From positions 62,001 to 126,000 of the forward strand of contig CAVPTA010000008.1 in assembly GCA_963708645.1 (NCBI GenBank): 64,000 nt of DNA, written 5' to 3'. Below the pieces are notes generated by a model that had not been told where the DNA came from, did no database searches, and saw only the letters and a list, made by a program, of their open reading frames with translations. Position 1 is the stretch's first letter. The number at the start of each line of letters is the position of its first letter. Positions 8,244 through 17,739 of this stretch are shown here, piece after piece. The stretch is from RYN-133 sp963708645. Lineage in GTDB: Bacteria > Actinomycetota > Actinomycetes > Mycobacteriales > Jatrophihabitantaceae. The translations under genes were made by a program, and so were the position numbers.

Positions 8244-9321
8244 TTGTCCCTGCTCGATGAGCGGCTGCTGCCACCGGATCTGCACCCTGCCGCGATGATC
8301 AGCTGCCGACGGCACGACGGTCGACGGCGCGGCCCTGCCCCCGACCGACGTGTTGCGCGAGCTGTACCGCCGCATGGTGATCGGGCGCCGCTTCGACGCG
8401 CAGGCCACCGCGCTGACCAAGCAGGGCCGCCTGGCCGTCTACCCGTCCTCACGCGGGCAGGAAGCCTGCGAGATCGGTGGTGTCCTCGCGCTGGGCGAGC
8501 ACGACTGGCTGTTCCCGACCTACCGCGACTCGGTGGCGATCGTGACGCGCGACGTCGACGCCGTCGAGGCGCTGTCGCTGCTGCGCGGCGACTGGCACTG
8601 CGGCTACGACCCGAACGCGTACCGCGTCGGGCCCCAGTGCACGCCGCTGGCGACGAACACGCTGCATGCCGTCGGGCTCGCACACGCCATGAAGATCAAG
8701 GGCGAGGACGCCGCGGTGCTGGTGCTGCTCGGCGACGGCGCGACGAGCGAGGGCGACACCCATGAGGCGTTGAACTTCGCGGCTGTGTGGCAGGCGCCGG
8801 TCGTGTTCCTGGTGCAGAACAACGGCTTCGCGATCAGCGTGCCGCTGGCCAAGCAGACCGCCGCGCCTTCCTTCGCGCACAAGGCAGTCGGCTACGGCAT
8901 GCCCGGCAAGTTGATCGACGGCAACGACGCCGCGCAGGTCTATACGACGGTGCGCGCCGCTCTCGACGCAGCGCGAGCCGGAGCGGGCCCGACGCTCATC
9001 GAGGGCGTGACCTACCGCATCGAGGCGCACACCAACGCCGACGACGCGACCCGCTACCGCAACAACGACGAGGTGCAGCAGTGGCTCGCGCGCGACCCGC
9101 TCGCGCGGCTCGAGACCCACCTGCGCGTGTCCGGCGCGCTCGACGATGCTGGCGCGGCGGCGATCGCAGCCGAGGCCGAGTCGTTCGCCGACGGCGTGCG
9201 GACGCGCATGAACCAGGACGTGTCGCCCCAGCCGGATGAGCTGTTCGAGCACGTCTACACGACGCCCACGCCGGCGTTGCTGCGACAGCGTGCACAACTG
9301 CGGACGGAGCTCGGCCCATGA
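8244..9321 (+). CDS. bkdA: Branched-chain 2-oxoacid dehydrogenase E1 alpha subunit, one frame break near N-terminus
   Basis: Thiamine-diphosphate-dependent E1 alpha, which decarboxylates branched-chain 2-oxo acids with E1 beta. The ThDP-binding motif GDGATSEGDTHEALNFAAVW and FLVQNNGFAISVP are intact, as are the active-site segments YPSSRGQEA and ATRYRN. The start is taken as TTG 8244, seven bases after an AAAGGAG site, giving SLLDERLLPPDLHPAAMI, the usual N-terminus. One extra base near 8308 shifts into the frame that continues DGTTVDGAALPPTDVLRELY. If the break were real, translation could restart at GTG 8350, losing about 35 residues. The stop overlaps the E1 beta start. Confidence 0.88.
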
Positions 9322-10329
9322 CCGACGTACTCGATGCCCCTACCGCGGTCGAGACCGTGACCATGGCCGGCGCGCTCAACCGTGCGTTGGCCGACTCGCT
9401 GGCTGCCGATCCGTCCGTGCTCGTCTTCGGCGAGGACGTCGGCACGCTCGGCGGCGTCTTCCGCATCACCGACGGGTTGGCCAAGCGGTTCGGTGACGAG
9501 CGCGTGTTCGACACCCCGCTCGCCGAGGCCGGCATCGTCGGCACAGCGATCGGCATGGCGATGGGCGGGCTGCGTCCGGTCGTCGAGATGCAGTTCGACG
9601 CGTTCGCCTATCCGGCGTTCGAGCAGGTCACCAGCCATCTGGCCAAGCTGCACAACCGCACGCGGGGTGCGATCAAGCTGCCGGTGGTCATCAGGATTCC
9701 TTACGGCGGCGGCATCGGCGGAGTCGAGCACCACTGCGACTCGTCCGAGGCGTACTACACGCACACACCGGGCCTGCGCGTCGTCACACCGGGCACGCCG
9801 GCCGACGCTTATCGCCTGCTGCGACAGGCAATCGAGTCGCCCGACCCGGTCGTCTTTCTCGAGCCGAAGCGGCGCTACTGGTCGAAGTCGAGCGAGCCGC
9901 TCGAGCTCGAAGGGCCGGCGATCGACCGGGCCGCAGTGCTTCGTGCAGGCACCGACGTCACGGTCATCACCTACGGCGGCCTGGTCGCCACGGCGTTGGA
10001 GGCGGCCGGCGCCGCCAAGGACGAGGGCTACGACCTCGAGGTCGTCGACCTGCGCAGCCTGTCGCCCTTCGACGACGAGACCGTGTGCGAGTCGGTGCGC
10101 CGCACCGGCCGCGCGATCGTCGTGCACGAGGCGTCCGGCTTCGGCGGTTACGGCGCCGAGGTCGCCGCGCGCGCTCACCGAGCAGTGCTTCCACCACCTC
10201 GAGGCGCCGATCCTGCGCGTGACCGGGCTCGACATCCCGTATCCGCCGCCGATGCTCGAGGAGCACCACCTGCCCAGCGTCGACCGCATCCTCGACGCCG
10301 TCGAGCGCTTGCAATGGGAAGACCGGTGA
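9318..10329 (+). CDS. bkdB: Branched-chain 2-oxoacid dehydrogenase E1 beta subunit, one frame break
   Basis: E1 beta partner of the preceding subunit; the alpha2beta2 enzyme feeds the lipoyl domain of E2. The protein reads MTDVLDAPTAVETVTMAGAL, FGEDVGTLGGVFRITDGL, then IRIPYGGGIGGVEHH, all typical. Near 10172, in GCGCGCGC, an extra base moves the C-terminus into another frame, which continues LTEQCFHHLEAPILRVTGLD and ends WEDR at 10329. Without correction the first frame reads through into E2 and gives a false 742-residue fusion. The ATG at 9318 overlaps the E1 alpha stop by four bases. Confidence 0.9.
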
Positions 10330-11546
10330 CCGACTTCAAGCTGCCCGATCTGGGTGAAGGGCTCACCGAGGCCGAGATCGTCGCGTGGCACGTCGGCGTC
10401 GGCGACGAGGTGAAGGTCGACCAGGTCGTCGTCGAGGTCGAGACCGCGAAGGCGTCGGTCGAGGTCCCGATCCCCTACGCCGGCACGGTGTCCGCGTTAC
10501 ACGGCAAGGTCGGTGACACCGTCGCCGTCGGCGCGCCACTGATTTCTGTCGGTGCGGCTGCTGCTGCCGATAGCTCCGAATCAGCACAGAGTTCCGAGTA
10601 CAGCGGCAACGTCCTGATCGGGTACGGCACGTCCGCCGGTCGCGGACGCCGCGCGCGCCGCGATCGCGCGGCGGTTGCCGCGGTTGCGCCCCAGAAAGTC
10701 GCACAGTCTCGCACGATCGCGGTCGTGTCACCGCTCGTGCGCAAGCTCGCGCGCGACGCGCGCCTCGACCTGGCGACGCTGACCGGGACGGGCCCGAGCG
10801 GGCTGATCATGCGGCGGGATGTCGAGACCGCGCTTCAGGCACTGCCGTCGGTCGAGGCGGACGTGCAGCGCATCCCGATCCAGGGCATTCGCAAGGCGAT
10901 GGCCGACAAGCTGTCGACCTCGCGGCGCGAGATCCCCGAGGCGACGGTGTGGGTCGACGTCGACGCCACCGATCTGCTCGCGGCGCGCGCGGCGATCAAC
11001 GCGCGGCGTCCCGAGGAACCGGTAAGCGTGCTCGCGCTGTTGTCGCGGTTCGTCATCGCCGGCCTGCAGCGCTATCCCGAGCTGAACGGCCGCATCGAGA
11101 AGGGTGAGCTGGTGCTGCCACGCGCGGTCGGGCTCGGCTTCGCCGCCCAGACCGGACGCGGACTCGTGGTGCCGGTGGTGCACGGTGCGCACGAACTGTC
11201 GATGCGCCAGCTCGGTGGCGAACTCGCCAGGCTGACGAATCAGGCGCGCGACGGGAAGCTGACGCCGGCCGAGACGAGCGGCGGCACCTTCACGGTGAAC
11301 AACTACGGCGTGTTCGGTGTGGACGGATCGGCGGCGATCATCAACCACCCCGAGGTGGCGATCCTGGGCATCGGCCGGATCATCGACCGGCCCTGGGTCG
11401 TCGACGGCCAGCTGGCGGTGCGCAAGGTGACCGAGCTGACGCTGGCCTTCGACCACCGCGCGTGCGACGGCGGCACGGCAGGCGGATTCCTGCGGTTCGT
11501 CGCCGACTGCGTCGAGTCGCCGATCTCGTTGCTGGCCGACCTGTAG
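10326..11546 (+). CDS. bkdC: Dihydrolipoamide acyltransferase (E2) of branched-chain 2-oxoacid dehydrogenase
   Basis: 406 residues: lipoyl domain at residues 1-75 with the modified lysine in ETAKASVEVP, an alanine- and arginine-rich linker, an E3-binding domain (SPLVRKLARDARLDLATLTG) and the 2-oxoacid dehydrogenase acyltransferase domain ending with the active-site segment FDHRACDGG. GTG 10326 overlaps the E1 beta stop (GTGA). Only one lipoyl domain is present. No E3 (lipoamide dehydrogenase) gene is next door, so the complex presumably uses a housekeeping E3. It probably supplies branched acyl-CoA primers and degrades valine, leucine and isoleucine. Confidence 0.93.
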   Translation: MTDFKLPDLGEGLTEAEIVAWHVGVGDEVKVDQVVVEVETAKASVEVPIPYAGTVSALHGKVGDTVAVGAPLISVGAAAAADSSESAQSSEYSGNVLIGYGTSAGRGRRARRDRAAVAAVAPQKVAQSRTIAVVSPLVRKLARDARLDLATLTGTGPSGLIMRRDVETALQALPSVEADVQRIPIQGIRKAMADKLSTSRREIPEATVWVDVDATDLLAARAAINARRPEEPVSVLALLSRFVIAGLQRYPELNGRIEKGELVLPRAVGLGFAAQTGRGLVVPVVHGAHELSMRQLGGELARLTNQARDGKLTPAETSGGTFTVNNYGVFGVDGSAAIINHPEVAILGIGRIIDRPWVVDGQLAVRKVTELTLAFDHRACDGGTAGGFLRFVADCVESPISLLADL

Positions 11547-11591
11547 TACGAGGTCGTCGTCAGCAGCAGGACGCGGTCAGTTCCCTGTTTG

Positions 11592-11699
11592 CTAGTTCCA
11601 CAGCTGGACGGTGAAGACGATCAGGCCCAGCCCGGTGGCGATGAGGGCAAGGCCGAGGTCGTGTGCCGGCGTCCGGAACCAGTTCACGATGTTTGTCAT
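11592..11699 (-). CDS. Small single-span membrane protein (35 aa)
   Basis: A short frame from ATG 11699 to TAG 11592 encodes MTNIVNWFRTPAHD followed by a hydrophobic helix LGLALIATGLGLIVFTVQLW. Short N-terminal amphipathic stretch plus one membrane span is a common layout for bacterial small membrane proteins. It sits alone between E2 and the SARP gene and diverges from the latter. I do not see a strong ribosome site, so it is a candidate only. Confidence 0.45.
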   Translation of the reverse strand: MTNIVNWFRTPAHDLGLALIATGLGLIVFTVQLWN

Positions 11700-11767
11700 G
11701 GTTCGAACATACCCTAGTTTGTCTAGCGTTGCACTAGATAAATCCACTTCCCTTTATTCTCTGGGAC

Positions 11768-14677
11768 GTGCGCGTGTGCCTGCTCGGCCCGATGGAGGTA
11801 GTCGGCAGCACAACACCGGTGCCGCTGGGCGGGCCGAAGCAGAGGTCGGTACTAGCGATGCTTGCACTCGCGGCCAATCGAGTGGTCGCGGCCGAGCGCC
11901 TCGTCGCGGGCGTGTGGGGCAATGACGCGAACGAGAAGAGCACGGGCACGCTGCAGGTCTACATCTCAACACTGCGTCGCGCCCTCAAGGACGTCGAAGG
12001 GCTGCTGATCGTCAGCCGTCGGCCGGGATACCTGCTCGAGGTCGCGCCGGACAACGTCGATGTCCATCGCTTCGACACGCTTGTCCGGCGAGGTCGCGCC
12101 CAGCTGGCGGCGGGCCGGCCGGACGAGGCAGCCGAGTCGCTGCATTCCGCCCTCGGTCTGTGGCGCGGACCGGCGGTGGCAGATCTGCGTGATGAACCGT
12201 TCGCCGGGCCGGAAGTCGTGCGCCTCGACCAGGCCTACCTCGCCGCGGTCGAAGAACGCATCGAATGCGATCTCGCACTCGGTCGACAGCGACAGTTGAT
12301 CGGCGAGCTTGAAACACTCGTCGGCGAGAATCCGTTGCGCGAGCGGATGTGGGGTCAGCTGATGGTCGCGCTCTACCGCAGTGACCGGCAGGCCGAGGCG
12401 ATCGCGACCTACGCCCGGGCGCGCGGCATTCTCGCCGAGGAACTCGGCATCGACCCCGGCCCGGCACTGCGTGAACTTGAGCGCGCGGTGCTCGCGCAAG
12501 AGCTCGAGGTGGCCGCTCCGGCACCGCGCTCCGGTCCACCCGTCGTGGTACGCGTGCCTCGTCCGGCAGGCCGGCTCGTCGGGCGCGATGCCGAGCTCGG
12601 CGACCTCGACGAGTTGCTCTCCGACACCGACGAACGCCTCATCACGTTGACGGGCCCGGGCGGCAGCGGCAAGACCCGACTCGCGCTTGCTCTCGCCGAC
12701 CGGTGTGGCGCAAGGTTTCGCGGCGGGATCTACTTCGTCGACCTGGCCGCAACGACCGCCGCCGCGCTCGTCCGTACTGAGATCGCGGCCGCCGTGGGCT
12801 GTCCTGACGACTCGATCGCGGCGCTGGCAGACTGCATGCGCGACCGCGATGCCCTCATCGTGCTCGACAACCTGGAACATCTGCTCGCCGCGTCGTCCGA
12901 CATCGCGGCGTTGCTCAGCGCGACGTCTCGATTGCGGTTGGTCACGACAAGCAGGATCCCGCTACGCATTGCCGGCGAGACGGAATATCTTGTGCGCGGA
13001 CTGGTGGTGCCGGATGCAGGCGATGATGTCGCCACCATCGCCAATACCCCCGCCGTGCAACTGTTCGTCGCACGCGCGAAGGCGATCCGCTCCGGCTTCG
13101 CGCTCCGCCGCGACAACGCTGCCGACGTGGCCGAGATCTGCACGCGGCTCGACGGCCTCCCGCTCGCCATCGAGCTTGCCGCGGCGCGTCTGCGGCTGCT
13201 CCCTCTCAAGGCCGTACGCGACCGTCTCGACGCCAGCCTCAGTCTGCTGACGAGCGGACATCGCGACGCACCCGAGCGGCAACGCACCCTGCGCGCAACC
13301 ATCGAGTGGAGCGTCGACCTGCTCAGCGCTCCCGAGCGCAGCACGCTCGGTCGGCTCGGCCTGTTCGCGGGATCGTTTGACCTCGACGCAGCCCTCGCAG
13401 TGTGCGGCGCGGACGCAGAGGAGCCGCTCGAAGCGTTGATGAGCTGCAGTCTCGTCCGTAGCGACGGCGACCGATTCCGCGTGCCTGAGGCGGTGCGCCA
13501 GTTCGCCGTCGAGGATTTGGGTCACGACGGCGTGGACGACTTCGTCGAGTATTTCGCCACCACAGCCGAGGTCGCTCATGCACACGCGGACGGGCCGGGC
13601 GCAGTAGCCGCGGCCGCATCGGTCGAAGCCGACCTACCCAACTTCTACGCAGCCTTGCGCTTCTCGCTGGCCATGAGGGACATCGAATCGGCCGCGCGGA
13701 TCGCGGTCGGCCTCGCACCCGCGTGGCCGATGCTCGGCCGCGTCATCGAGGCACGTGCTCAGTTCGAGGCAATCATCGCTCGCGGTCCGAAAGGTTCGGT
13801 CGCAGCGGTCGTCCACGCAGCTGCAGGCCGTCTTGCGTACGCGCAGGGTGACGCGGCCGAGGCATTGCGATTGTTCGATCTCGCCGAGCGCGAGTCGACA
13901 TCGCTGGGCGCAACCGATGCCGCGCTGGTGCGCTGCCTGCGCGCCGCGATCGCACTCGGTCGCGGTGAGGTCGAGGCTGGGCGCACCGCAGCGGCACGCG
14001 AACTCGAGCAGGCGGCCGGTAACCGGTTGTACGTGCCCCAGGTAGTCGCGCTGTCGGTGCTGGCCATCGCGGCGGCGATTGCCGGCGACTTCGCGAGCGA
14101 ACGCGCACACTACGAGCGGCGGCTCGAACTAGCGCGTCGGCACGGCGACCGGGTCCGCACCGCCGACACCCTCACGACGCTGGGCGAAATCAGTTTTGAC
14201 GCGGGCGACTACGACACGGCCACGACGCTCGCCCGCGAATCGTTCAAGATCAGCGACGGGCACATCCGTCCCGAGTCACGCGATGCGCTGATATTGCTGG
14301 CCCGGATCGCCGTCGCCGAACGCCAGCCGGACCGCGCCGCAAGCCTGCTCGCGACCGCGTTGCAGCGCGCCGTCGAGATCGGCCAGCCGGCCACGATTGC
14401 GTTGTGCGTACGGGTGAACGCGGCCGCAGCTGTCGTTTCGGGCGACCTGGTCCGTGCGGCCCGCCTGTTCGGTGCCGGCGCCGCGATGCAGCCGGCATCC
14501 CTGCCGTTCAGCCCGGCGACCGAGCAGGATCTTTCCGCACGCCTCGACGAATGCCGCGAATTGCTCGGCGACGCAGTGTTCACCCAGGAGAGCGCCTACG
14601 GCTCGGCGATGGACACCGATGACGTCGTCGCGCTTGCCGCGGCAACGGGCGACGAAGCGGCACTCGCTGCGTCCTGA
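11768..14677 (+). CDS. SARP/AfsR-type transcriptional regulator with NB-ARC-like ATPase and TPR region
   Basis: 969 residues. The N-terminal 90 residues are an OmpR-like winged helix (VPLGGPKQRSVLAMLALA, RLVAGVWG), followed by a bacterial transcriptional activation (BTAD) domain to about 240 (ARGILAEELGIDPGPALREL). An AAA/NB-ARC ATPase has Walker A TGPGGSGKTRLALALAD and Walker B-like ALIVLDNLEHLL. The C-terminal third is helical and TPR-like. Such proteins activate secondary-metabolite or stress genes, with the ATPase and TPR parts as sensor. GTG start. It converges with a secreted-protein gene, the two stop codons abutting at 14677/14678. The target is not evident. Confidence 0.9.
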   Translation: MRVCLLGPMEVVGSTTPVPLGGPKQRSVLAMLALAANRVVAAERLVAGVWGNDANEKSTGTLQVYISTLRRALKDVEGLLIVSRRPGYLLEVAPDNVDVHRFDTLVRRGRAQLAAGRPDEAAESLHSALGLWRGPAVADLRDEPFAGPEVVRLDQAYLAAVEERIECDLALGRQRQLIGELETLVGENPLRERMWGQLMVALYRSDRQAEAIATYARARGILAEELGIDPGPALRELERAVLAQELEVAAPAPRSGPPVVVRVPRPAGRLVGRDAELGDLDELLSDTDERLITLTGPGGSGKTRLALALADRCGARFRGGIYFVDLAATTAAALVRTEIAAAVGCPDDSIAALADCMRDRDALIVLDNLEHLLAASSDIAALLSATSRLRLVTTSRIPLRIAGETEYLVRGLVVPDAGDDVATIANTPAVQLFVARAKAIRSGFALRRDNAADVAEICTRLDGLPLAIELAAARLRLLPLKAVRDRLDASLSLLTSGHRDAPERQRTLRATIEWSVDLLSAPERSTLGRLGLFAGSFDLDAALAVCGADAEEPLEALMSCSLVRSDGDRFRVPEAVRQFAVEDLGHDGVDDFVEYFATTAEVAHAHADGPGAVAAAASVEADLPNFYAALRFSLAMRDIESAARIAVGLAPAWPMLGRVIEARAQFEAIIARGPKGSVAAVVHAAAGRLAYAQGDAAEALRLFDLAERESTSLGATDAALVRCLRAAIALGRGEVEAGRTAAARELEQAAGNRLYVPQVVALSVLAIAAAIAGDFASERAHYERRLELARRHGDRVRTADTLTTLGEISFDAGDYDTATTLARESFKISDGHIRPESRDALILLARIAVAERQPDRAASLLATALQRAVEIGQPATIALCVRVNAAAAVVSGDLVRAARLFGAGAAMQPASLPFSPATEQDLSARLDECRELLGDAVFTQESAYGSAMDTDDVVALAAATGDEAALAAS

Positions 14678-16075
14678 CTAGACGACCACCCAGCGGCTGT
14701 AAGGGAGAGTCCGCACCACGTAGTGCGCCACGCCGTTGGACAGCGAACTGGATCCGTTGGTGTTGCGTAGGTCGATGCACGCCCTCACCGGCCCAGGCCG
14801 CGGGGTTCCATCGTGTAGGCAGGACCGGATCTGCTTGTAAGCGCCCGCGACGAAGGTGTACACCCTCGCGTCACGCCAGTTGGTGGCCTTGAGACGACCG
14901 TGCGTGGCACCGAGCAAGAAGCTGAAGGTGTATCGCATCGGGTGGCGCACTGTCGCGTTGACACCGTGAGTGCCGACGGTGATCGACTGGCCGATGGCAT
15001 TCGGATACGTCGTGGGCGGCGCACTCTGCGCAATTTTCACCTGGCCGGCCCGCGAAGTCGTCGGCAGCGCCACCTTTGTCGTCTGGATATGCCCGGTGTT
15101 CGTGGTGTCCTGGCAGGGCGTGTTCGCCGGGCACCCACCGTTGCCGTAGGTGCGGCCCGGGTCGACCGTCGCTGCCGGAACAGTCGACCCACCGATCACC
15201 AGAGTGCCGCTGTGGACGTTGATCGTGCTGCCCTTCTTGGGGATGTATTGCAACCCGATGACGCTCGTTCCGGATCCGGCGGTCTTGGCTAACTCGCCGT
15301 AGTTGATGAGCCAGGGATGATGGGTTTTTGCAGGGTGGTTGCCCTCGTACAGGCCGAGATCGTTCGCGATGTCGATCGTGTTCTCGTTCTTGATCGAAGT
15401 GCCCCAGTCGCCCGCAAGGTAGCCGGCGCCGGTCAGCATGAGAGTGCCCTCGTTGACGATCGAGTAGCGGTCAGTGAAGTTGGTCGGGCCGGTGATGGTC
15501 AAGGTGCCGCCACGCTCGACCTGCAATGTGCCTGACGCAGTGCCCGTGCAGTTGTGGTACTCAGCGCACTTCCGGCTCGCCAGCGCCGGCGCGCCGCTCG
15601 AGTCCGACACCGTAACTGCGCCGGCGACTTGCAATGTCCCGACTCCGCCGAGACTGCCCGAATCATCGGCGATGGTGCTGCCCGCCCGCACTATGGACGG
15701 CTGCGACGTGCCGTTGAGGAAGAGAAACCGTCCGTGCTCGACGATCACGTGCGAGCCGTTGCCGACATAGATGGCGGCCAGTCCGACCTCTTCGGCGAGC
15801 GGGCTGTTCACCAGGCTCACCGTGGCGCCGTTGTTGATGCACGCGTAATCCGTGGCGGCTGTGCTGTCGTACTGCCCGGGAACCGCACCCTCGGACCATC
15901 CGACGCCCTGATGCTGACTGTTCTGGTGCTGGTACCAGTGCCCGTTGCCGCCCGCCCAGTGGAACGTGTGTGGTCCGGTGAACGGACAGGCGGCGGCGTC
16001 GGCTGGTGGTGCGGAAGCAACTGCGGCCGCGCCGGCCACGAGCAGTCCGACCGCAAAAATTCGCATGGACATCAT
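14678..16075 (-). CDS. Secreted beta-rich protein of unknown function
   Basis: 465 residues with a clear signal peptide (MRIFAVGLLVAGAAAVASA, then PPADAAAC). The mature part is rich in G, T, S and V with repeated short strand patterns such as GTLQVAGAVTVSDSSG and GTLTITGPTNFTDRYSIVNE, suggesting a right-handed beta-helix or adhesin-like fold; a handful of cysteines could form disulfides. The end TLPYSRWVVV is not an anchor motif, so it is probably released or wall-associated. ATG 16075 was chosen because AGGGAGGG precedes it; a longer frame upstream lacks support. I do not recognise a named family. Confidence 0.75.
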   Translation of the reverse strand: MMSMRIFAVGLLVAGAAAVASAPPADAAACPFTGPHTFHWAGGNGHWYQHQNSQHQGVGWSEGAVPGQYDSTAATDYACINNGATVSLVNSPLAEEVGLAAIYVGNGSHVIVEHGRFLFLNGTSQPSIVRAGSTIADDSGSLGGVGTLQVAGAVTVSDSSGAPALASRKCAEYHNCTGTASGTLQVERGGTLTITGPTNFTDRYSIVNEGTLMLTGAGYLAGDWGTSIKNENTIDIANDLGLYEGNHPAKTHHPWLINYGELAKTAGSGTSVIGLQYIPKKGSTINVHSGTLVIGGSTVPAATVDPGRTYGNGGCPANTPCQDTTNTGHIQTTKVALPTTSRAGQVKIAQSAPPTTYPNAIGQSITVGTHGVNATVRHPMRYTFSFLLGATHGRLKATNWRDARVYTFVAGAYKQIRSCLHDGTPRPGPVRACIDLRNTNGSSSLSNGVAHYVVRTLPYSRWVVV

Positions 16076-16148
16076 GGCGTCCCTCCCTGATGACAGCGTG
16101 ATGCTAAGCCAGGATCGGAGGCTCGTCGAATACCGCTTCACACGCTTG

Positions 16149-16274
16149 CTACCCGCAGCACCGCGCGGTGATGAGAGCGGCGGTGGCCAGGGCTGCGACA
16201 AAGACGATCAGGACGATCACTGCGACAGCGATCACGTCGATGCCGAGCTTGGTCTGGTTCGTTGTGTCCGACAT
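16149..16274 (-). CDS. Small single-span membrane protein (41 aa)
   Basis: ATG 16274 is preceded by a strong GAGGAGGG ribosome site and opens MSDTTNQTKLGIDV, then a hydrophobic helix IAVAVIVLIVFVAALATAAL and a CC-containing tail. The strong ribosome site on so short a frame makes it a better coding candidate than the one at 11592. It lies upstream of the secreted beta-rich protein on the same strand, 73 bases before that gene's start, so the two may be co-transcribed. Confidence 0.65.
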   Translation of the reverse strand: MSDTTNQTKLGIDVIAVAVIVLIVFVAALATAALITARCCG

Positions 16275-16420
16275 GGTGCCCTCCTCGATACGGTGGTTTC
16301 GATCGGGGCAAACTTCGGGCGCGGCGCTGAAAGCGATCTTCAGCGCGGCACCGTCGCCGCTTAAGAGGATCCTTCAGAGCCGGTCATTGGTGTGATTCGG
16401 ACGAAGCGTCCAGATCATTC

Positions 16421-16813
16421 TCATTGCCGCAGGTGGTGTGGCGGCACGAAACCTTGTCTGATCCGGATTCGGGCATCCAAGGCGTACCAGAGCGTTACCA
16501 ACAGGAATGCGACGGCGACGGCAAGAGCAGCGATGCCGAGCCCGCGTGGGATCAGAGCGCGGCCCACATCGAGATCGATCAGCGCAAACAGCAGGGCGAC
16601 AAAGTCGGCCAGTGCCGAGATGCCGGACGCGAGAGCCGCCTTCAGGATCGGCTGTATCCGAAGCCGCGCACCGATCTGTACGCGCACCGGCGCGTCGGCG
16701 ACGCCCTCATCGACCGCCAGATCGAAGGCCTGTCCGATCGCGACGACGCTCGAAACGAGCAGCACTGGCGCGGCGGTACCGACGACGATCCAGAACTCCT
16801 TGTTGTCGGACAT
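16421..16813 (-). CDS. Hypothetical membrane protein
   Basis: 130 residues with hydrophobic segments around FWIVVGTAAPVLLVSSVVAI, ALASGISALADFVALLFALI and GLGIAALAVAVAFLLVTLWY, so three or four membrane spans, with a basic C-terminus. I do not recognise a family. It follows the last Tad-locus gene on the same strand after 54 bases and could belong to that transcript, but it has no feature of pilus proteins. No function is proposed. Confidence 0.65.
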   Translation of the reverse strand: MSDNKEFWIVVGTAAPVLLVSSVVAIGQAFDLAVDEGVADAPVRVQIGARLRIQPILKAALASGISALADFVALLFALIDLDVGRALIPRGLGIAALAVAVAFLLVTLWYALDARIRIRQGFVPPHHLRQ

Positions 16814-16867
16814 GAGTCCGAAGCGTGCCCGATGCAGGACGATGCGTCCAACCGTGTGCCGGGCAGA

Positions 16868-17290
16868 TCACGAAAGCGGCGCTCGGGCGCTCGAAGTGGC
16901 AACGTGATGGACCCCGTCCCCCTTGCCGAACACCTTCCCGAACGCGATGTCCTCCGTCTCTTCGCAGCGCAACGAGAGCGTTCGGCGGTCCGGTGAAAGC
17001 TGCGCGCTGATGTGGAGCGCACGACGAGCAGGATCGCGTGCGACATAGGACGACACGGCGCCGGCGACGTCGCCGAACTGAAGGGCGTGCTCACCGGCGA
17101 GCGCACCACCGCGACCGAGATCGACGCCGCTCGCGGCGGCGGCCGTGGCCGCGCCGTCACACATGTCCTGCAGGTCGCGCTGCTGGACGAAGGCGTCGCC
17201 CGCGGCGATCGACCCGGCGACCGTGAGCAACGCGATCAGGAAGAAGCCGAGGATCAACGGCAAGGTCGAGCCGGCGTCGTCGCGTTTCAT
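16868..17290 (-). CDS. Tad pilus-locus pseudopilin-like protein (TadG/TadE-related)
   Basis: 140 residues. The N-terminus MKRDDAGSTLPLILGFFLIA followed by a hydrophobic helix and QRDLQDMCDGAATAAAASG is the pattern of TadG-type proteins of Tad/Flp loci, which carry one N-terminal helix and are thought to act as minor pilus or secretion components. ATG 17290 overlaps the upstream TadE-like stop (ATGA). A longer reading upstream merely crosses the neighbouring gene. It is the promoter-distal certain member of the operon. Confidence 0.8.
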   Translation of the reverse strand: MKRDDAGSTLPLILGFFLIALLTVAGSIAAGDAFVQQRDLQDMCDGAATAAAASGVDLGRGGALAGEHALQFGDVAGAVSSYVARDPARRALHISAQLSPDRRTLSLRCEETEDIAFGKVFGKGDGVHHVATSSARAPLS

Positions 17291-17739
17291 GAGACCACTC
17301 GGTAGTCGTCGACGTGCACGACGTACTCGCCCACCGTTGTAACGCCTTTCCCTGAAAGGAAGCGCGGGACGCCTGGGATCTCGACGGTTCGAATCACGCA
17401 TACCGTGAATTGAGCACCCGCAGACAACACCGGTGTCGTCGTTGCTGATCCCGTGCACGATGCACCTGCCGGCACGTACCGCACGTCGACATCGTCGGAC
17501 AGGCCCTGGTCATGTAGGGCGATACGCACAGCGGCACGTGCTCGGGGCAGGGCTTGCGCGGCGTGGTCAGCCGTCGCGAACGCGCGGCCGGCCTCACGTG
17601 CGGCTTGCGACACCGCAAGTTCGCTGCGTTGCACGGTCGCGACCGACACGATCAGGTAGACCAACGGCACCATCACGATGACCGCGACGAAGATGAACTC
17701 GATGAGCGCAGACCCACCGTCGTCCTCGGCGCGGTTCAC
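17287..17739 (-). CDS. TadE-like minor pseudopilin
   Basis: 150 residues beginning VNRAEDDGGSALIEFIFVAV and a single helix ending LIVSVATVQRSEL, the TadE_like motif (GSALIEF) seen in minor pseudopilins of Tad loci. The C-terminal soluble part contains two cysteines (ASCTG and TVCVIRT) that could pair outside the membrane. GTG 17739 overlaps the preceding stop (GTGA) and the end overlaps the next gene, so all three small pilus proteins are coupled. Confidence 0.85.
   Translation of the reverse strand: MNRAEDDGGSALIEFIFVAVIVMVPLVYLIVSVATVQRSELAVSQAAREAGRAFATADHAAQALPRARAAVRIALHDQGLSDDVDVRYVPAGASCTGSATTTPVLSAGAQFTVCVIRTVEIPGVPRFLSGKGVTTVGEYVVHVDDYRVVS

Noticed and set aside
9318..11546. Single 742-residue fusion of E1 beta and E2
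   Set aside because: The E1 beta C-terminus is found intact in another frame (LTEQCFHHLEAPILR to WEDR), and a GTGA overlap gives a normal E2 start. The fusion is produced by one extra base near 10172.
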